A stretch of DNA of 64,000 nucleotides, from assembly GCF_040802235.1 (NCBI RefSeq), contig NC_133158.1, forward strand, positions 12,364,001 through 12,428,000. Reading direction: 5' to 3'. Below are positions 23,876 through 34,889 of the stretch, in pieces (the first letter of the stretch is position 1; each line of letters opens with the position of its first letter). Source of the stretch: Manis javanica. Its lineage: Eukaryota; Chordata; Mammalia; Pholidota; Manidae. The notes under the pieces were generated by a model, which ran no database searches, had not been told where the DNA came from, and saw only the letters and a program-made list of their open reading frames with translations. Made by a program: the position numbers and the translations under genes.

Positions 23876-24530
23876 TAATAATCTCTTCTATGCAGCACTC
23901 CAGTTTGAAAAAGACAGATGCACCCCTATGTTTATCGCTGTACTATTTACAATAGCCAAGATATGGAAGCAACCTAAATGTCCATGAGTAGATGAATGGA
24001 TAAAGAAGATGTGGTACAGATACACAATGGAATATTACTCAGCTATGAGAAAAAAACAGATCCTACCATTTGCAACAACATGGATGGAGCTAGAAGGTAT
24101 TATGCTCAATGAAATAAGCAAGGCGGAGAAAGACAAGTACCAAATGATTTCACTCATATGTGGAGTATAAGAACAAAAGAAAACTGAAGGAACAAAACAG
24201 CAGCAGAAGCACAGAACCCAAGAATGGACTAACAGTTACCAAAGGGAAAGGGACTGGGGAGGATGGGTGGGAAGGGAGGGAAAAGGGCGGGAAAAAAGAA
24301 AGGGGGCATTACGATTAGCATGTATAGTGGGTGGGGGAGCACAGGGAGGGCTGTGCAACACAGAGAAGATAAGTAGTGATTTTACAGCATCTTACTATGT
24401 TGATGGACAGTGACTGTGAACGGGTATGTGGGGGGGACTTGGTGAAGGGGGGAGCCTAGTAAACATAATGTTCTTTATGTAATTATAGATTAATGATACC
24501 AAAATAAAAAAATAATAATAATCCCTTCTA
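23876..24530 (+). mobile_element. 5'-truncated young L1 with target-site duplication
   Basis: The left duplicate taataatctcttcta (23876-23890) matches taataatcccttcta (24516-24530) with one mismatch. Between them are the end of ORF2 ('ctatttacaatagccaagat', 'aatggataaagaagatgtgg', 'caacatggatggagctagaa') and a G-rich 3' UTR ending in an A-rich tail at about 24500-24515. Only the last 600 bp or so of the element were inserted. The ORF2 reading frame is a short remnant and cannot make enzyme. Same L1 subfamily as 8421-8616 and 12097-12327. Confidence 0.9.
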
Positions 24531-24720
24531 CTTTTATTGCAGTCCCCTGCTCGCAAAGCACACTGATAGGTAACAGTGGAACCCTGAGACTCACGGGACA
24601 ATCACGGGACAAAATAAAAAAATAATAATAATCCCTTCTACTTTTATTGCAGTCCCCTGCTCGCAAAGCACACTGATAGGTAACAGTGGAACCCTGAGAC
24701 TCACGGGACAATCAGGGGAG
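24501..24720 (+). repeat. 110-bp tandem duplication over the L1 tail and its flank
   Basis: Copy 1 is 24501-24610 and copy 2 is 24611-24720, period 110. The first 104 positions are identical. Only the last six positions differ (cgggac against ggggag). The unit includes the A-rich L1 tail, the right target-site duplicate and about 80 bp of flank, so it arose after the L1 inserted. Near-perfect identity suggests a recent event or an assembly artefact. Confidence 0.95.
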
Positions 24721-25407
24721 GGAACAAATGCTCACTGAGGTCGTGTAATTGGCCTGACAGTCTGTACGGGTAAGAGAGGTGGTTCCAGAAGGAACGGAGC
24801 TCAGCTTTGTTGTTCAGGGTTTCCATGATCCCTTACCGCCCTTGGCAATAGCTTTCTGTAAAGCATGCTTGCCCTTTGTTTCTCTGTCTCTCTCACTCAC
24901 ACACGCATGCAAACACACAAAGAAGTGGTGGGGTTCCTCACAGGCCCTGGAGTGGGAGCTGGGGGCATCCAAGGCGCCCCCTTCTAACTGAAGGACCAGC
25001 CTGGGTCTGCATGAACAGCGCATCTGGAAAGGCAAGTGGACAGCCTTCCCCCTTGACTGCCCTCGTTTCCCCATGTTCCCCGGCCTCTCTTCGCTGCTGC
25101 TCACCTCTCAAGATGGCCCCTTTCTGTCAGCTCTCACATCATCGTTGTCATTTTCCTGCAGTGACTTCTGTCACATGAGCAGAATCCATGGAAGAGAGAA
25201 GAGAGCTTCCTGGCACCCATTTTCAGTTGTCCTTGTCTATGCTGGAGATGCATCCGGTGAACAAGGCTATTCATTTGATCTGGGGAGCTGATATGTCTCT
25301 TCGATCCTAACTCAAAAAACAATTCTCATTCTCTCTTCCCACACCCCTTCCTGCCTCCCCCTGGGCTATTTAATGACCTTTTTGTCTCACTAAGATGTAG
25401 AATTACC
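24721..25407. other. Unique intergenic DNA
   Basis: No recognised repeat, exon or RNA gene. A short CA-rich run occurs near 24890-24922. Confidence 0.45.
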
Positions 25408-25760
25408 CAGTGGTTCTCAACCTTCCTATCTTTATATTTTCAGATGGTGGAATTTTCGAAGGCTTGCTTGAAAGGATTAAAACACTCAAGAGAAGACTTA
25501 AACAGGTCAGCAGTGAGGACAAAGCCATTGCTACTGAATGGAAGGATTATGGTTGTCCTCTTGACTTGCCCTTTAGCACTAAGCAGTTTGGATGGAACAG
25601 TGTGCCTCCAACTTGGCTGAACATTAGGGATGACTTGGGAAAGTTTGAAAAATCCCAAAGCCCAGGCCACACCCCAGGCCAATTAAATGAGAATTTCCAG
25701 GGGCGTGGCCTAGGCATCAGCATTTTAAGAACTGCACATGTGATTCCAACACACAGCCGT
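25408..25760 (+). mobile_element. MER5-like hAT-Charlie element
   Basis: Starts 'cccagtggttctcaaccttc' and ends 'taggcatcagcattttaaga' followed by 'gcacatgtgattccaacaca'. Both are MER5-type ends, with about 200 bp of diverged or inserted DNA between them. Confidence 0.65.
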
Positions 25761-27014
25761 GGAGCAGGACCACTGACTGTGGGACTCATTAGGAACCGGC
25801 CTCTCCCGCATGGCCAGCTTCTTTGGCAGTGCCCTGCATCGGCTGTGCCTAGCTCTGTGCCCATCAGAATAAACTTCTCAACATCCAGTAAACTTATATG
25901 TTTCCTCCACTATCCAAAAGCTTGCTTTATATCACTTTGTTCTTTATGAAAGACTTATGTTAGTCCTGTATTCACGAACCAAAAGAAATCCAGAGGTGTT
26001 TCCCTTTATGAAAAGGTGATTTCCTCTCTGCTTCACGCCTTTTGGCTTAGGGAAGGTTTCAGAGGAACATCTACTTTCAGAGAGCAGGGAAACCTGCATA
26101 CCTAAAGAAGGTGGGCTCCGGTGTTTAGAGGGCTTTGTGTTTGCTCTGGGTACAGGCAGCCAAGTGCGGAGCAGCGCGGACAGAGTCAAACTCTGCTTCG
26201 AAGGGGTAAACAACTGGGAGGCAGGTAGGGGGTGGCGACGGAGAATCTCCTTATTGGCTGTTTGCACAGGCATTCAGGGCAAGAGAGATGTTAGTGAAAT
26301 GCTGTGCAGTGGCCCCTGTCCGAAGACAAAAGGAATCTTCCATAAAACCACAATACTTGCAGATGCTTGCTGTGCCTCAGATCCCAGAAGGGGGCTGGGC
26401 TTTGTGTCAAGACTGGCAAAGGGCCAACCCTGAGCTGACTTCTGGGGACAAGGAGGCGGCCTACATGTGGGCTTCAAGAGCACACACTCACTCACAGCAA
26501 CACCGATCATGTTCACGGGTCAGAGTTTGCTGGAGCACCTATACTGGACCCTGAGCATTGTTGCCCTGAGACCCATTGGACTGAGGCCTGGTTAATGCTA
26601 CCCGCCAAGCCTGGCTTCTGCACTGCAGTGAGGATCATGCAACGGCCTCTGGAACCACAGAACCACAGAGGACAATCAAATCCACGATGCTAATGAAAGA
26701 AGAAGAGCCTCTATTTCCAAAAAACAGCGTGGACTGCAAGTCTCCCATTTACCTTCTCAACAGACAGATCACTTTAAGGCCCAAGCTATCATTTCAGGTG
26801 AGGCAGAAAGTAGTGTTTTTTTTAAGAACTTGATCAAATGGATATGATTTTTCAAGATTTCAACCAATCAGCTTCTCTTACCTGCAATTTCCATGAGGCT
26901 CCCCCCTTCCCCCCGCAAGTAGCAGCTCCCCAAAATCAAACCTGATCTAAGACCTTGACAAAACTCTTTCCTGATGCTTTCTAGCTAGGAAAGTTGCCTG
27001 GTCTGTCATAGCCC
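25761..27014. other. Unique intergenic DNA
   Basis: No recognised exon, RNA gene or repeat. Several overlapping open frames between 25944 and 26554 lie on both strands and have no domain. Confidence 0.45.
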
Positions 27015-27192
27015 CACAGTTCTCAACCCTGACTGCACATGAGGGTAACCTAGGGAGTGATTTCCTTTAGTATGTCACATCTGGCCACATCCCAGTCAAT
27101 TAAATCAAGAATCCTGGGGTTAAGACTTGACAATGGATAGTTTTAAAGCTCCCCAAGTGAGTTTAAAGTCCAGTCAGGGTTGGAAAACCTCC
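27015..27192 (+). mobile_element. MER5A-like hAT-Charlie element
   Basis: 'acagttctcaaccctgactg' near the start, 'ccagtcaattaaatcaagaa' and 'agctccccaagtgagtttaa' blocks follow the MER5 order. Diverged. Confidence 0.7.
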
Positions 27193-27639
27193 AGTCCGTC
27201 TCTTTGTCCACAACTTCCTTACTCATGTGCATAGGTAATCTTCTGTCTGCATCATCATTGACCTATGCTTCCTCCACCCCCACTGCTCAACTAGACAGTG
27301 CATCTGTTCTAGGCAGGTAACAGGAGAGGGGGCACAGATGGGGACCTAAGTCCTTGCTCTGCAAAGGTGATAACAGTGACCAGCAGCCTTGAAATCACCT
27401 GGATACTCATCCTACCAACTCAGAGTCTGTAGCAAAATGCCTGAGTGACACAAATGCACCTTGGGCTTTAAGGAGCTCTGTTCTGATTGATGCACAAGCC
27501 CACATCCCCATTACAGGCCCGTCCTGAAGCTCCTCCTTGATGTGCCAGGATTGGAATCATTGGGTGCTCCAAACCGCCAGGTCCCCAAGGGACTGATTCT
27601 CTATGAAGCCTTGTCCTAAATGCTTCTGTAGACACTGGC
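27193..27639. other. Unique intergenic DNA
   Basis: It includes one copy (27259-27284) of an exact 26-bp word that recurs at 29289-29314. Otherwise nothing recognised. Confidence 0.5.
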
Positions 27640-27735
27640 TCCTTTTATCCTTCCTGTGCTCTGTGAGGCAAATTTATCATCATCCCACAAGGCTCAGAGA
27701 AGTGAAGTGACTTGCCCAAGCTAGTCAGTGGCACA
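27640..27735 (-). repeat. MIR SINE, reverse
   Basis: 'aggctcagagaagtgaagtg' then 'acttgcccaagctagtcagt' is the reverse MIR core. Confidence 0.85.
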
Positions 27736-28128
27736 ATTTTGTAGCGGTCTTGATCCCAAAGTCGGGTCTCGTTATAATAAAGCAGGTGTTGCGGTGCTTC
27801 ACCCAGAAATGAGTAGGCACAGAGTAGATGAGAGAGCTCAGGCCATTCTAGGCTTTCTGCTTGTACTGAAACTCACCCCTATGATGTCAAGGAGAGAAAG
27901 ACCAGTCATCCCGCTCCAGCAGTAAGTCACCATCTCACCTTGGAAAAGACCAAAAGGAATGTCAGGTGGTGTTCTCCGAATCACTGAGAACTCCGACAGA
28001 GGGTGTGGTCAATTTGGCCCCTTTAGCAGAATCCTCCAGAACCTGAAGTTCATTTCCTCTCTAGCAGAGAAGCTGATCTCTTGCTTATTCAAACTTTTAC
28101 TTTTTTTTTTATGTTCTTTTCTTCCAAG
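27736..28128. other. Unique DNA ending in a polypyrimidine tract
   Basis: A strong T-rich polypyrimidine tract followed by AG lies at 28096-28128 and would qualify as a splice acceptor. Confidence 0.4.
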
Positions 28129-28257
28129 CCAAAAATCATCAAACCAGATGGCCTTTTCTCTGCTGCACATGGACAGGGACAGTTTGAAATGGTTGTCAAA
28201 AACAACTGGAACTTTGTGTTGAATGGAATCGAACCTTCCTATCTAGTTTACAGTTGA
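28129..28257 (+). other. Weak candidate terminal exon or gene fragment
   Basis: Directly after a polypyrimidine tract and AG (28127-28128), a frame runs 43 codons to TGA at 28255-28257. The residues look protein-like: PKIIKPDGLF near the start and aromatic-rich NNWNFVLNGI then EPSYLVYS at the end. I do not recognise a family. No nearby AATAAA or partner exon was found, and a frame this short can arise by chance. It might be a real last exon, an exon fossil or a decayed pseudogene. Confidence 0.2.
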
Positions 28258-28617
28258 GGTCAGTACAACCAAGCCACTAAGAAGGCTTATTTACTCTCTG
28301 GCCCACAAAGCCACCTCTTTCATCTTTTAAATAGGATAATCAATCAATCTAGGTTGAAAACTAGATCTCAGTAGAGGCCGCTGGCATTCCTTGAGCATGT
28401 AAAACAGTTAAGTATTGGGCTTCATAAAAGTAGTTGCCAGGATGTGTGTCTGTAGTAGGACCAGTCAAAAAGTAATTCTCACAGGTCTATCCAAAGAGCT
28501 GTTTATTTCTAGCACACATCACAATCTAGTGCAAATGGAACAGGAGAGGGAATTGGGTGCTTGGCTTCGCCCAGACTTTAGGCCTGTGATTCTAACTTCT
28601 GCTTCTGCCATCTCCAG
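28258..28617. other. Unique intergenic DNA
   Basis: Nothing recognised. Confidence 0.4.
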
Positions 28618-28790
28618 AAATGGGCCATCCAATACAGCAGTCACTGGTCAGAGGAACTGTTATTAAAAGTTAAAAATGCACTCCCTCCGTTACACAAGCT
28701 GCATTTCCTGTGCATAACAGCCATGTGTGACTAGAAGCTACTATACTGAACAGTGCCAAATAGAACTTTCTCATCATTTCAGAAAGTTCT
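28618..28790 (+). mobile_element. Degraded nonautonomous DNA transposon fragment
   Basis: It shares layout with 48910-49140: 'atccaatacagcagtcactg' near the start and 'acagccatgtgtgactagaa', 'gccaaatagaactttctcat' toward the end. This is an old hAT-like element; the exact family is not assigned. Confidence 0.5.
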
Positions 28791-29322
28791 CTCAGTTTGC
28801 TCTGAACTTCAGAGTCCTCCACTGGGTTGCCTTTATCCTGCAAGCAAGGAAACAGAGACTGTGTGGAGGGTCAGTGAGAAGTGTTCGAGTTGGGTGTGGA
28901 CATAGTTCCTCTTAATTTTATTAGCAAAAACTCAAGACCTGGCTCACCTTACCACTTGGGGAATGGGAAGTGTCGACTAGCTTGGTGTCTAGGAAGACGC
29001 ACAGAAGCACAGACATGGGTGAGCCCTTGGGTGGCCTTGTCCCAGTGACCTTATTAGACCTTATGATTATCCTAATCAAGCTTCTAATCAAGCTTCTAAA
29101 GAGCATGGCCTTATCTTGATTGCTGTAGATGTAAACTCTTGGTGGAAGAAAAAACGGGGAAGAAGGTGTTGGTGAGCCTTGACTGTTATGTGCAAGGAAC
29201 CTCTGCCCACAGGCAGCCATGGCATCAGTAGAGAAAGCCTCATGACCTTCATCTCACCAGTGGCAGACCACGTGGAAGGGATGCTCTGTGACCTATGCTT
29301 CCTCCACCCCCACTACCTCTGT
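28791..29322. other. Unique intergenic DNA with a short tandem duplication
   Basis: The 12-mer ctaatcaagctt is tandemly duplicated at 29072-29083 and 29084-29095. The second copy of the 26-bp dispersed word is at 29289-29314. Confidence 0.6.
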
Positions 29323-29515
29323 AAAAAGCCAGAGAGTCAATAGTTGAGGCTTTGTGGGTCGTGCAGTCTTTATCCTGACAACTCAGCTCTGCAAGTGCAG
29401 GGCCAAAGCAGTCACAGGTAACTGAGGGCGAGTGGGTTTCAGCAAGTCTTTACAAAAAGAGGTGGTGACTTGAATTTGGCTCACAGGCTTATTTGGCTCA
29501 CCTCTACGTCTTTCA
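29323..29515 (+). mobile_element. hAT-type DNA transposon fragment
   Basis: 'aaaagccagagagtcaatag' and 'gttgaggctttgtgggtcgt', then 'ttgaatttggctcacaggct', match the same old family as 12528-12842 and 13835-14137. Both ends are partly lost. Confidence 0.65.
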
Positions 29516-29589
29516 CCAGTCCTCTTCATTTTCTAGCAAAATCACCTTTCTATTCGGCCCACTCCTTGCAAAGAAGGATGATAAATAGA

Positions 29590-29850
29590 AAAATGGAAAC
29601 TTTAATGCCTGCAGAGGACTGACACTGCTGTGCTAAGCACTTTGCTTGAGTTAATTAAATTTCATTTTATCTTGGCAACCCTTTAAGTGAAATTTGTGAT
29701 TGCCCCATTGTACAGGTGAGGAAGCTGAGGCACACAGAGGTGAAGTGACTTGCCCAGTGTCACAGAGCCGGCAAGTGGCAGAGCTGAGATCAAAAGCCAG
29801 GTCTGGCTGATGCGGAGGCTGAGTGAGTGTCTGGCGTATGCTCTCCTGTG
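29590..29850 (-). repeat. MIR SINE, reverse
   Basis: 'ttgccccattgtacaggtga', 'ggaagctgaggcacacagag', 'gtgacttgcccagtgtcaca': well-preserved reverse MIR core. Confidence 0.9.
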
Positions 29851-31599
29851 AGTCGCTGGGGCGCAGAGCAGTGTTGTTCAATATCCCCTGTCATGGTGAT
29901 CAGGGAAGAATTTATACATAGGCATCACCAGAGAGACAGAATTAGATCAGGAGATGGGAAAATTATAGATACCAATTAGTAGTTGATGGGGTTTATTTGT
30001 GAACACCTGGGACACCTGGTGGGAAGGGCGGGGGGATGAATACGGAGGCATGGTGTGACTATGCAGGGCTCTCTCGGCCTGCAAGGCAAAAGGGGCAAGT
30101 CACTGTTCTGATAAGCACAAGGCTTATTAATGTGCAGTGGTGCCCCATTTTGGCCTGCTTCCATCATATTTGAAAGAGGGGAGTCTGTCTTGGACATCAG
30201 CATCTCCTTTCCCTAGTTCCAACAAAAGAAATAGTGTGACATGAGACTATTGGGCATAGAGAAACAGAGCCAGGTGAAATGAAAGAAAGGGGGAAGATTG
30301 TTGTTAGACCTTTCCAGGGCTCTCCTTTACTGTGGAAAGCCTCTTGGCAGACAAGCCAAAGAGAGATACAGAGGAGCCGGGGAGGTAAATCAGGCCGGCG
30401 TGTGCTGCTGTGAGAGGATGGGGGCAGAAAAGAGCCTGGGAAGGCGTGCGTGCAGGCTGCTCCTGAAGTGACTGGGACTTGGGGTGGTGACGAGAAGCCC
30501 TGGCATAACCAAGAGGTATAAGAAGTCAAGAAGGGAAAGGGAAAGGGTTTCAACAAATGCTGTCCCAGATTGTGAACCAGACCCCTTACAACATTCTTTG
30601 AAAGTTGCGTGTAAAACGCCTTAAGTTACCATTCTAATTATTTTTGCTTTTGAAGTTGTGATTCTATGCAGAGGTTGTACCACCTGGGACCTTGGGGATT
30701 TTATGGAGTTACTCCAGCAAAGGAGACTCTGTTTTTAACTTCTGAGCTGGTTGAAGGAATTCAAGTTTAACGCAAAGGAGAACTGCAATGAGCATAGCTG
30801 TCCGGGAGTGGAGGGGGCTAGCCCATGAGGTGGAAACCCCTCCTCCTGCAGGAGTGATCACTGAACCACCGATGGGGATGTTGAAGAGAAGAGTTCATGT
30901 AGAGAAAGGGACACAACCCAGCTGAACATCAAGTCAGGGCTTTCCCAGTACACAGCCCCAGTCCCTGTGTGTGTGTGCAATGGGGCAGGGCCCTGGCCCT
31001 TTACAAAATCTCTCTAGAGGACTCGCAGGTCTGGAAGCCAAGGGTGTCTCAAGAGTTGGGCAAGGTGACCACTACTGTCTCTTCCAAGTTTGATGTGACA
31101 GCATTATCCTCTGCATAAAAAGACATATTGAATACATTTAGCCAAAACACATTCTATTAAAAAAGAAAAACAGTGAGTCCAAAGGCTCTCTATAAATGAA
31201 AAAGAGAAATATTTTGTATTCTATCTAAAATAAAGAGAAATAAGAGGAACAAAGTCACTATGAAGTTATATTCTATTTCTTTTGGAGTCAGTGTGGATGA
31301 TAACTTTAGACAAATTAAACTAGTCCACTTATTTATTTTCATGTCCCTTATCCAGGGCTGTGGGGCATCACCCTTTCTCTGAATTTACTCCAAAAATCAC
31401 TTCCATGGGAAAAGAGAGCTGGATGGATGAAAAAAGAGCAAAGACATTCTCCTAGGCCACAAACATTCTCCTAGGATCCATGTAATCGTGGCCGAGAGTT
31501 GTATCTGGAAAACAACAGGTACTCTAAGGTTTTGTAAATGTACTGCCATGTGAAAAGCTCTAAGACAGCTCCTATGAAGAAGGCTAAGTTAGAAGGATG
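29851..31599. other. Unique intergenic DNA
   Basis: About 1.75 kb without a recognised exon, RNA gene or clear repeat. The open frames on the minus strand at 29976-30556 have no domain. Confidence 0.45.
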
Positions 31600-32055
31600 T
31601 TTCTCTAAACTGAGTGTGTATATCAAGGTTTGCATTTTTACTATGTCACCCAGTTGCAAAAATAATACGTATTTACTGCAGAAAACATGAAACATTTAGA
31701 AAATCAAATGACAAAATTTTAAATATGTATAAATCCACAACTGAGAGAAAGAGCAACTTCAAATACTTTGGAGTATACATTTCCAGATGAACACAAACGC
31801 ACACACACAAGCACATACATATATTTGAATCTATATGTACATGTAATCAACTGCTTTCAAAAAATTAGAACCATAGTAAAGATACTTCTTTCTAAAGGTT
31901 GTTTTTTTGCTTCCTGTGTTCTAAGCATTTTCTCACACTGCAAATATTTCCCCACAGCGTAGTTTCTAGAGGCTGTATAGAACCCTATTAACCCCTATTT
32001 TTGGATAGTGAGGTTGTTTCCAGTTTTTGATATGATAAATGATGTGACTTGTCCA
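31600..32055 (+). mobile_element. Old L1-like 3' fragment
   Basis: Contains 'acgtatttactgcagaaaac', a CA-rich run near 31797-31820 and the end block 'tgaggttgtttccagttttt', which match old LINE 3' regions. Family not assigned; highly decayed. Confidence 0.5.
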
Positions 32056-32431
32056 TATCAGTATTATTTTAAATCCAGACACAAAGATGTGAACCAGTGG
32101 TGTCAAGTAAAAGAGTGACATTGCTATATGCCTCATATTTTGCTTTTTCTAAAACACTGAAGTTGTGCCTTGGGCACAAATGCGAACACACCGCACTCCC
32201 TGGGCTGGGCTGGTGCTCGCAAATTGCTCGCTCAACCAGCTTAGCTACGGGAGAACCTATTCCCTCAGGTTCCATTCCCTGCCTTACACTCTGGCTCTGG
32301 ATTCAGGAAACTGCTCAGCCCCTCTAATAATAATATTTATTTTATGTATTAATAATACACAACAATAATAATAATAAGTAGTAGCATTTATGTTTAATGG
32401 GACAGAAGAAGAAAAAATATATGGTTTCTCT
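32056..32431. other. Unique DNA with ATA microsatellite
   Basis: AAT/ATA repeats at about 32325-32380. Nothing else recognised. Confidence 0.5.
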
Positions 32432-32815
32432 TGTTGGCTGAATTGTATTCCTCCAAAATCTGTATGTTGAAGCTCTCACCCCCAGGACCTCAGAATGTGA
32501 CTGTATCTGGGGATAGGATCTTTAAAATGACAGCTAAGTAAAATGGGGTCATAGGGTGGGTCTTCATCCCATATGACTGTGTCCATATAAGAGAAGATCA
32601 GGACACAGACACACAGAGAGAAGACCGTGTGGAGACACAGGGAGAAGACGGTCGTCTACAAGCAAGGAGACAGGCCTCAGAAAAAACCTACCCTGCTGAC
32701 ATCTTGATCTTGGACTTCAAGCCTTCAGAATCACAAGAGAATCAATGTCTGCTGTTTAAGCCTCCCAGGGCATAGTACTTTATTGTGGCAGAGATAGCAA
32801 ACTGATACAGCTTCC
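32432..32815 (+). mobile_element. MLT1-type solo LTR (ERVL-MaLR)
   Basis: Complete order: 'ggctgaattgtattcctcca', 'gtatgttgaagctctcaccc', 'gtgactgtatctggggatag', 'ctgacatcttgatcttggac', 'ccttcagaatcacaagagaa', then 'gatagcaaactgatacag'. Ancient solo LTR. Confidence 0.92.
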
Positions 32816-33780
32816 TAACTCTTGTCCCAAGAAACTCTGTTAAAACTATTTTTCCTTAAAAAAAAAAAAACCCAAATAGCAAAACCCCTCTCCCCTTTTA
32901 TTCCAAGGGAGCCGGCCAGCCAGCTAAGGGCGAGCAGCTGCAGAGTCAGAAGGGCAGGACTGAAATCACAGCTCTAGGCCTCAGCAGCTGAGCTGCTGTC
33001 AGCATGAGCCTAACATGGCTGAGCCGGCACCCTCAGCTTCGCAACAGGTCATGATTCCTGTGACTGGTATCACCCCCTTTGGGAGGGCTCTGAGCAGGAC
33101 AGATGTGAGAGGGACCCAGCATAGCACATAGCAGGTGCTAGAGGAACCTGTTAGCCCGTGGCTTCTGCAAGTGCATCTATGTCCCTTCAGAGAAAGGTAG
33201 TTGTGAGCAACCACATAATGTTTAAAAAGAGAAGCACGTGTTCAGGACTTTGGCTTTAAGGCAGACTCACTTTGTTCAGTCCACGTAAGTTTTTGTTTTT
33301 TGTTTTTTTCTAAACTTGGCATTAGTTGTCAATATTTTTAAAACAGGAGATCCTGAACAAATTCTGGGTTTCCGGCTTTTTGAAAAATCAGATGTGGCAG
33401 CCCTGGGCCCTGTTTCCCTAGGGCCGAATTCAGCTGGAGCCATCTGGCAGCTGCCCGGCAATCCGGCTCACTGTGGTTCTTGGACATGGAACTCATCTGT
33501 GTCACCTGCCAGGCCCTGCAGCACTGCCTTCATAACCCACACCTTAATGCATGAACTGATTTATATGAATAAGAAATATCTGTGTATTTGCCACAACATA
33601 TGTGTGTGTGTGTGTGTGTCTGTTAAGTCACCTGCCTCTTGGTGTCATTATTTCAACACATTTTCTTTTTTAAAAATCTACTTTGACTTCGGACACATAC
33701 TTTTGTTTGAACAAAACTGACATCTAAAAACCCTATCACCCCATGCATTCTAGAAATGTGGAAGAAACTGTGATTCCCCT
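32816..33780. other. Unique DNA with a short (TG)n
   Basis: A (TG)n microsatellite of about 20 bp lies at 33600-33619 and A-rich tracts at 32858-32875. No recognised gene. Confidence 0.5.
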
Positions 33781-34889
33781 GATTTGACCTCTTATTTTAC
33801 ATATGAGGTCACACAGCTAGTTTATAACCAAAAATGTAACCTTGGACAAGGCTTCAGAAATTATATGTGGTCTCTGTAAACACTCACTGTTGCTAGAAAC
33901 CTCAGAGACTTAGGAAAGGATTTTGTTACCTGATTCAATTTTTACAAAAAAAAGAAGGAAAGAAACTAAAGCATTTAATTAGTCCTGTTAATTTTCTTTC
34001 TTTCCCTCCCAGTAATCCCCGAGTATCATGGAAATGCTACCAGGTATTCCTAAAGCAGGCTTACCTCCACCAGGCCCTGTGAACCTCTGCTTGTCTTGTA
34101 TTAGTTGCTAGGTAACTGAAGAAGATTTATGCACATCTATTGTTAATTCAGAAGACAGTTTTCAGCTCTGCCATAAACAGCACAAGAAGCAGACACCACA
34201 CTTGCCTGAGAGAGACTCCTGTCACCTCTCCAGGAGGAGGCATTCCAGAGCACACCTACAAGATCCAAAATAATTCTGGTAAAAAATGATAGTGTTGGCA
34301 AATTCCTGGCTGTCTGCAAAAATAGCTGAGCAGGTTTGAGAAATTCGGGTCCATCCCCAGTGCCCTCTCGTGTCAGATCCACTAGAAGTTTTATTCAAAT
34401 GGAATCATCTGTCTTCTTAGTTTCCCTGCATGAAATCTAACCTTGCCCTTTTCTCTCCCATCCCTCCCAGCAGCACCAAAATTCAGTCTTTGAACAGAAA
34501 ACTTTGTATCTGCACAATTATTTCTCAAGCCAGTGGTGTAATTACCTTTTTAAAGGCTCTTGTTAAGCACAAGTACTTTTTGGACCACATGTATGCATTT
34601 TATTGCCCCTGAGTAAGTTATGAGGGGACCCAATTGATATGATGGCTCCCCAAACCGAGGTTGAATAGAGTGGTCACAGTGCAATGACCTTCTGGATTTG
34701 GAAGCAGTTTCTGTTTCACTGCGAGTTCCCCACCATCACGTTCTCACTATGACTCCGGAAGAGGCCTGGGTTGTAGCATAGTCATTGCTGGCCCAGATGA
34801 TTTCCTGACCTCAACAGTGTGCCAGCTGGTGGGTTCAGCCTTCACAGGCCCCAGAGAGGTCACTCTAAAACAGAAACCTGCACCTGCCG
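33781..34889. other. Unique intergenic DNA
   Basis: A short reverse-MIR core piece ('gaggtcacacagctag') is at 33804-33820. Nothing else recognised. Confidence 0.45.

Noticed and set aside
24395..24711. Two near-identical minus-strand peptides suggesting a gene duplication
   Set aside because: They are translations of the 110-bp tandem duplication and L1 tail, not genes.
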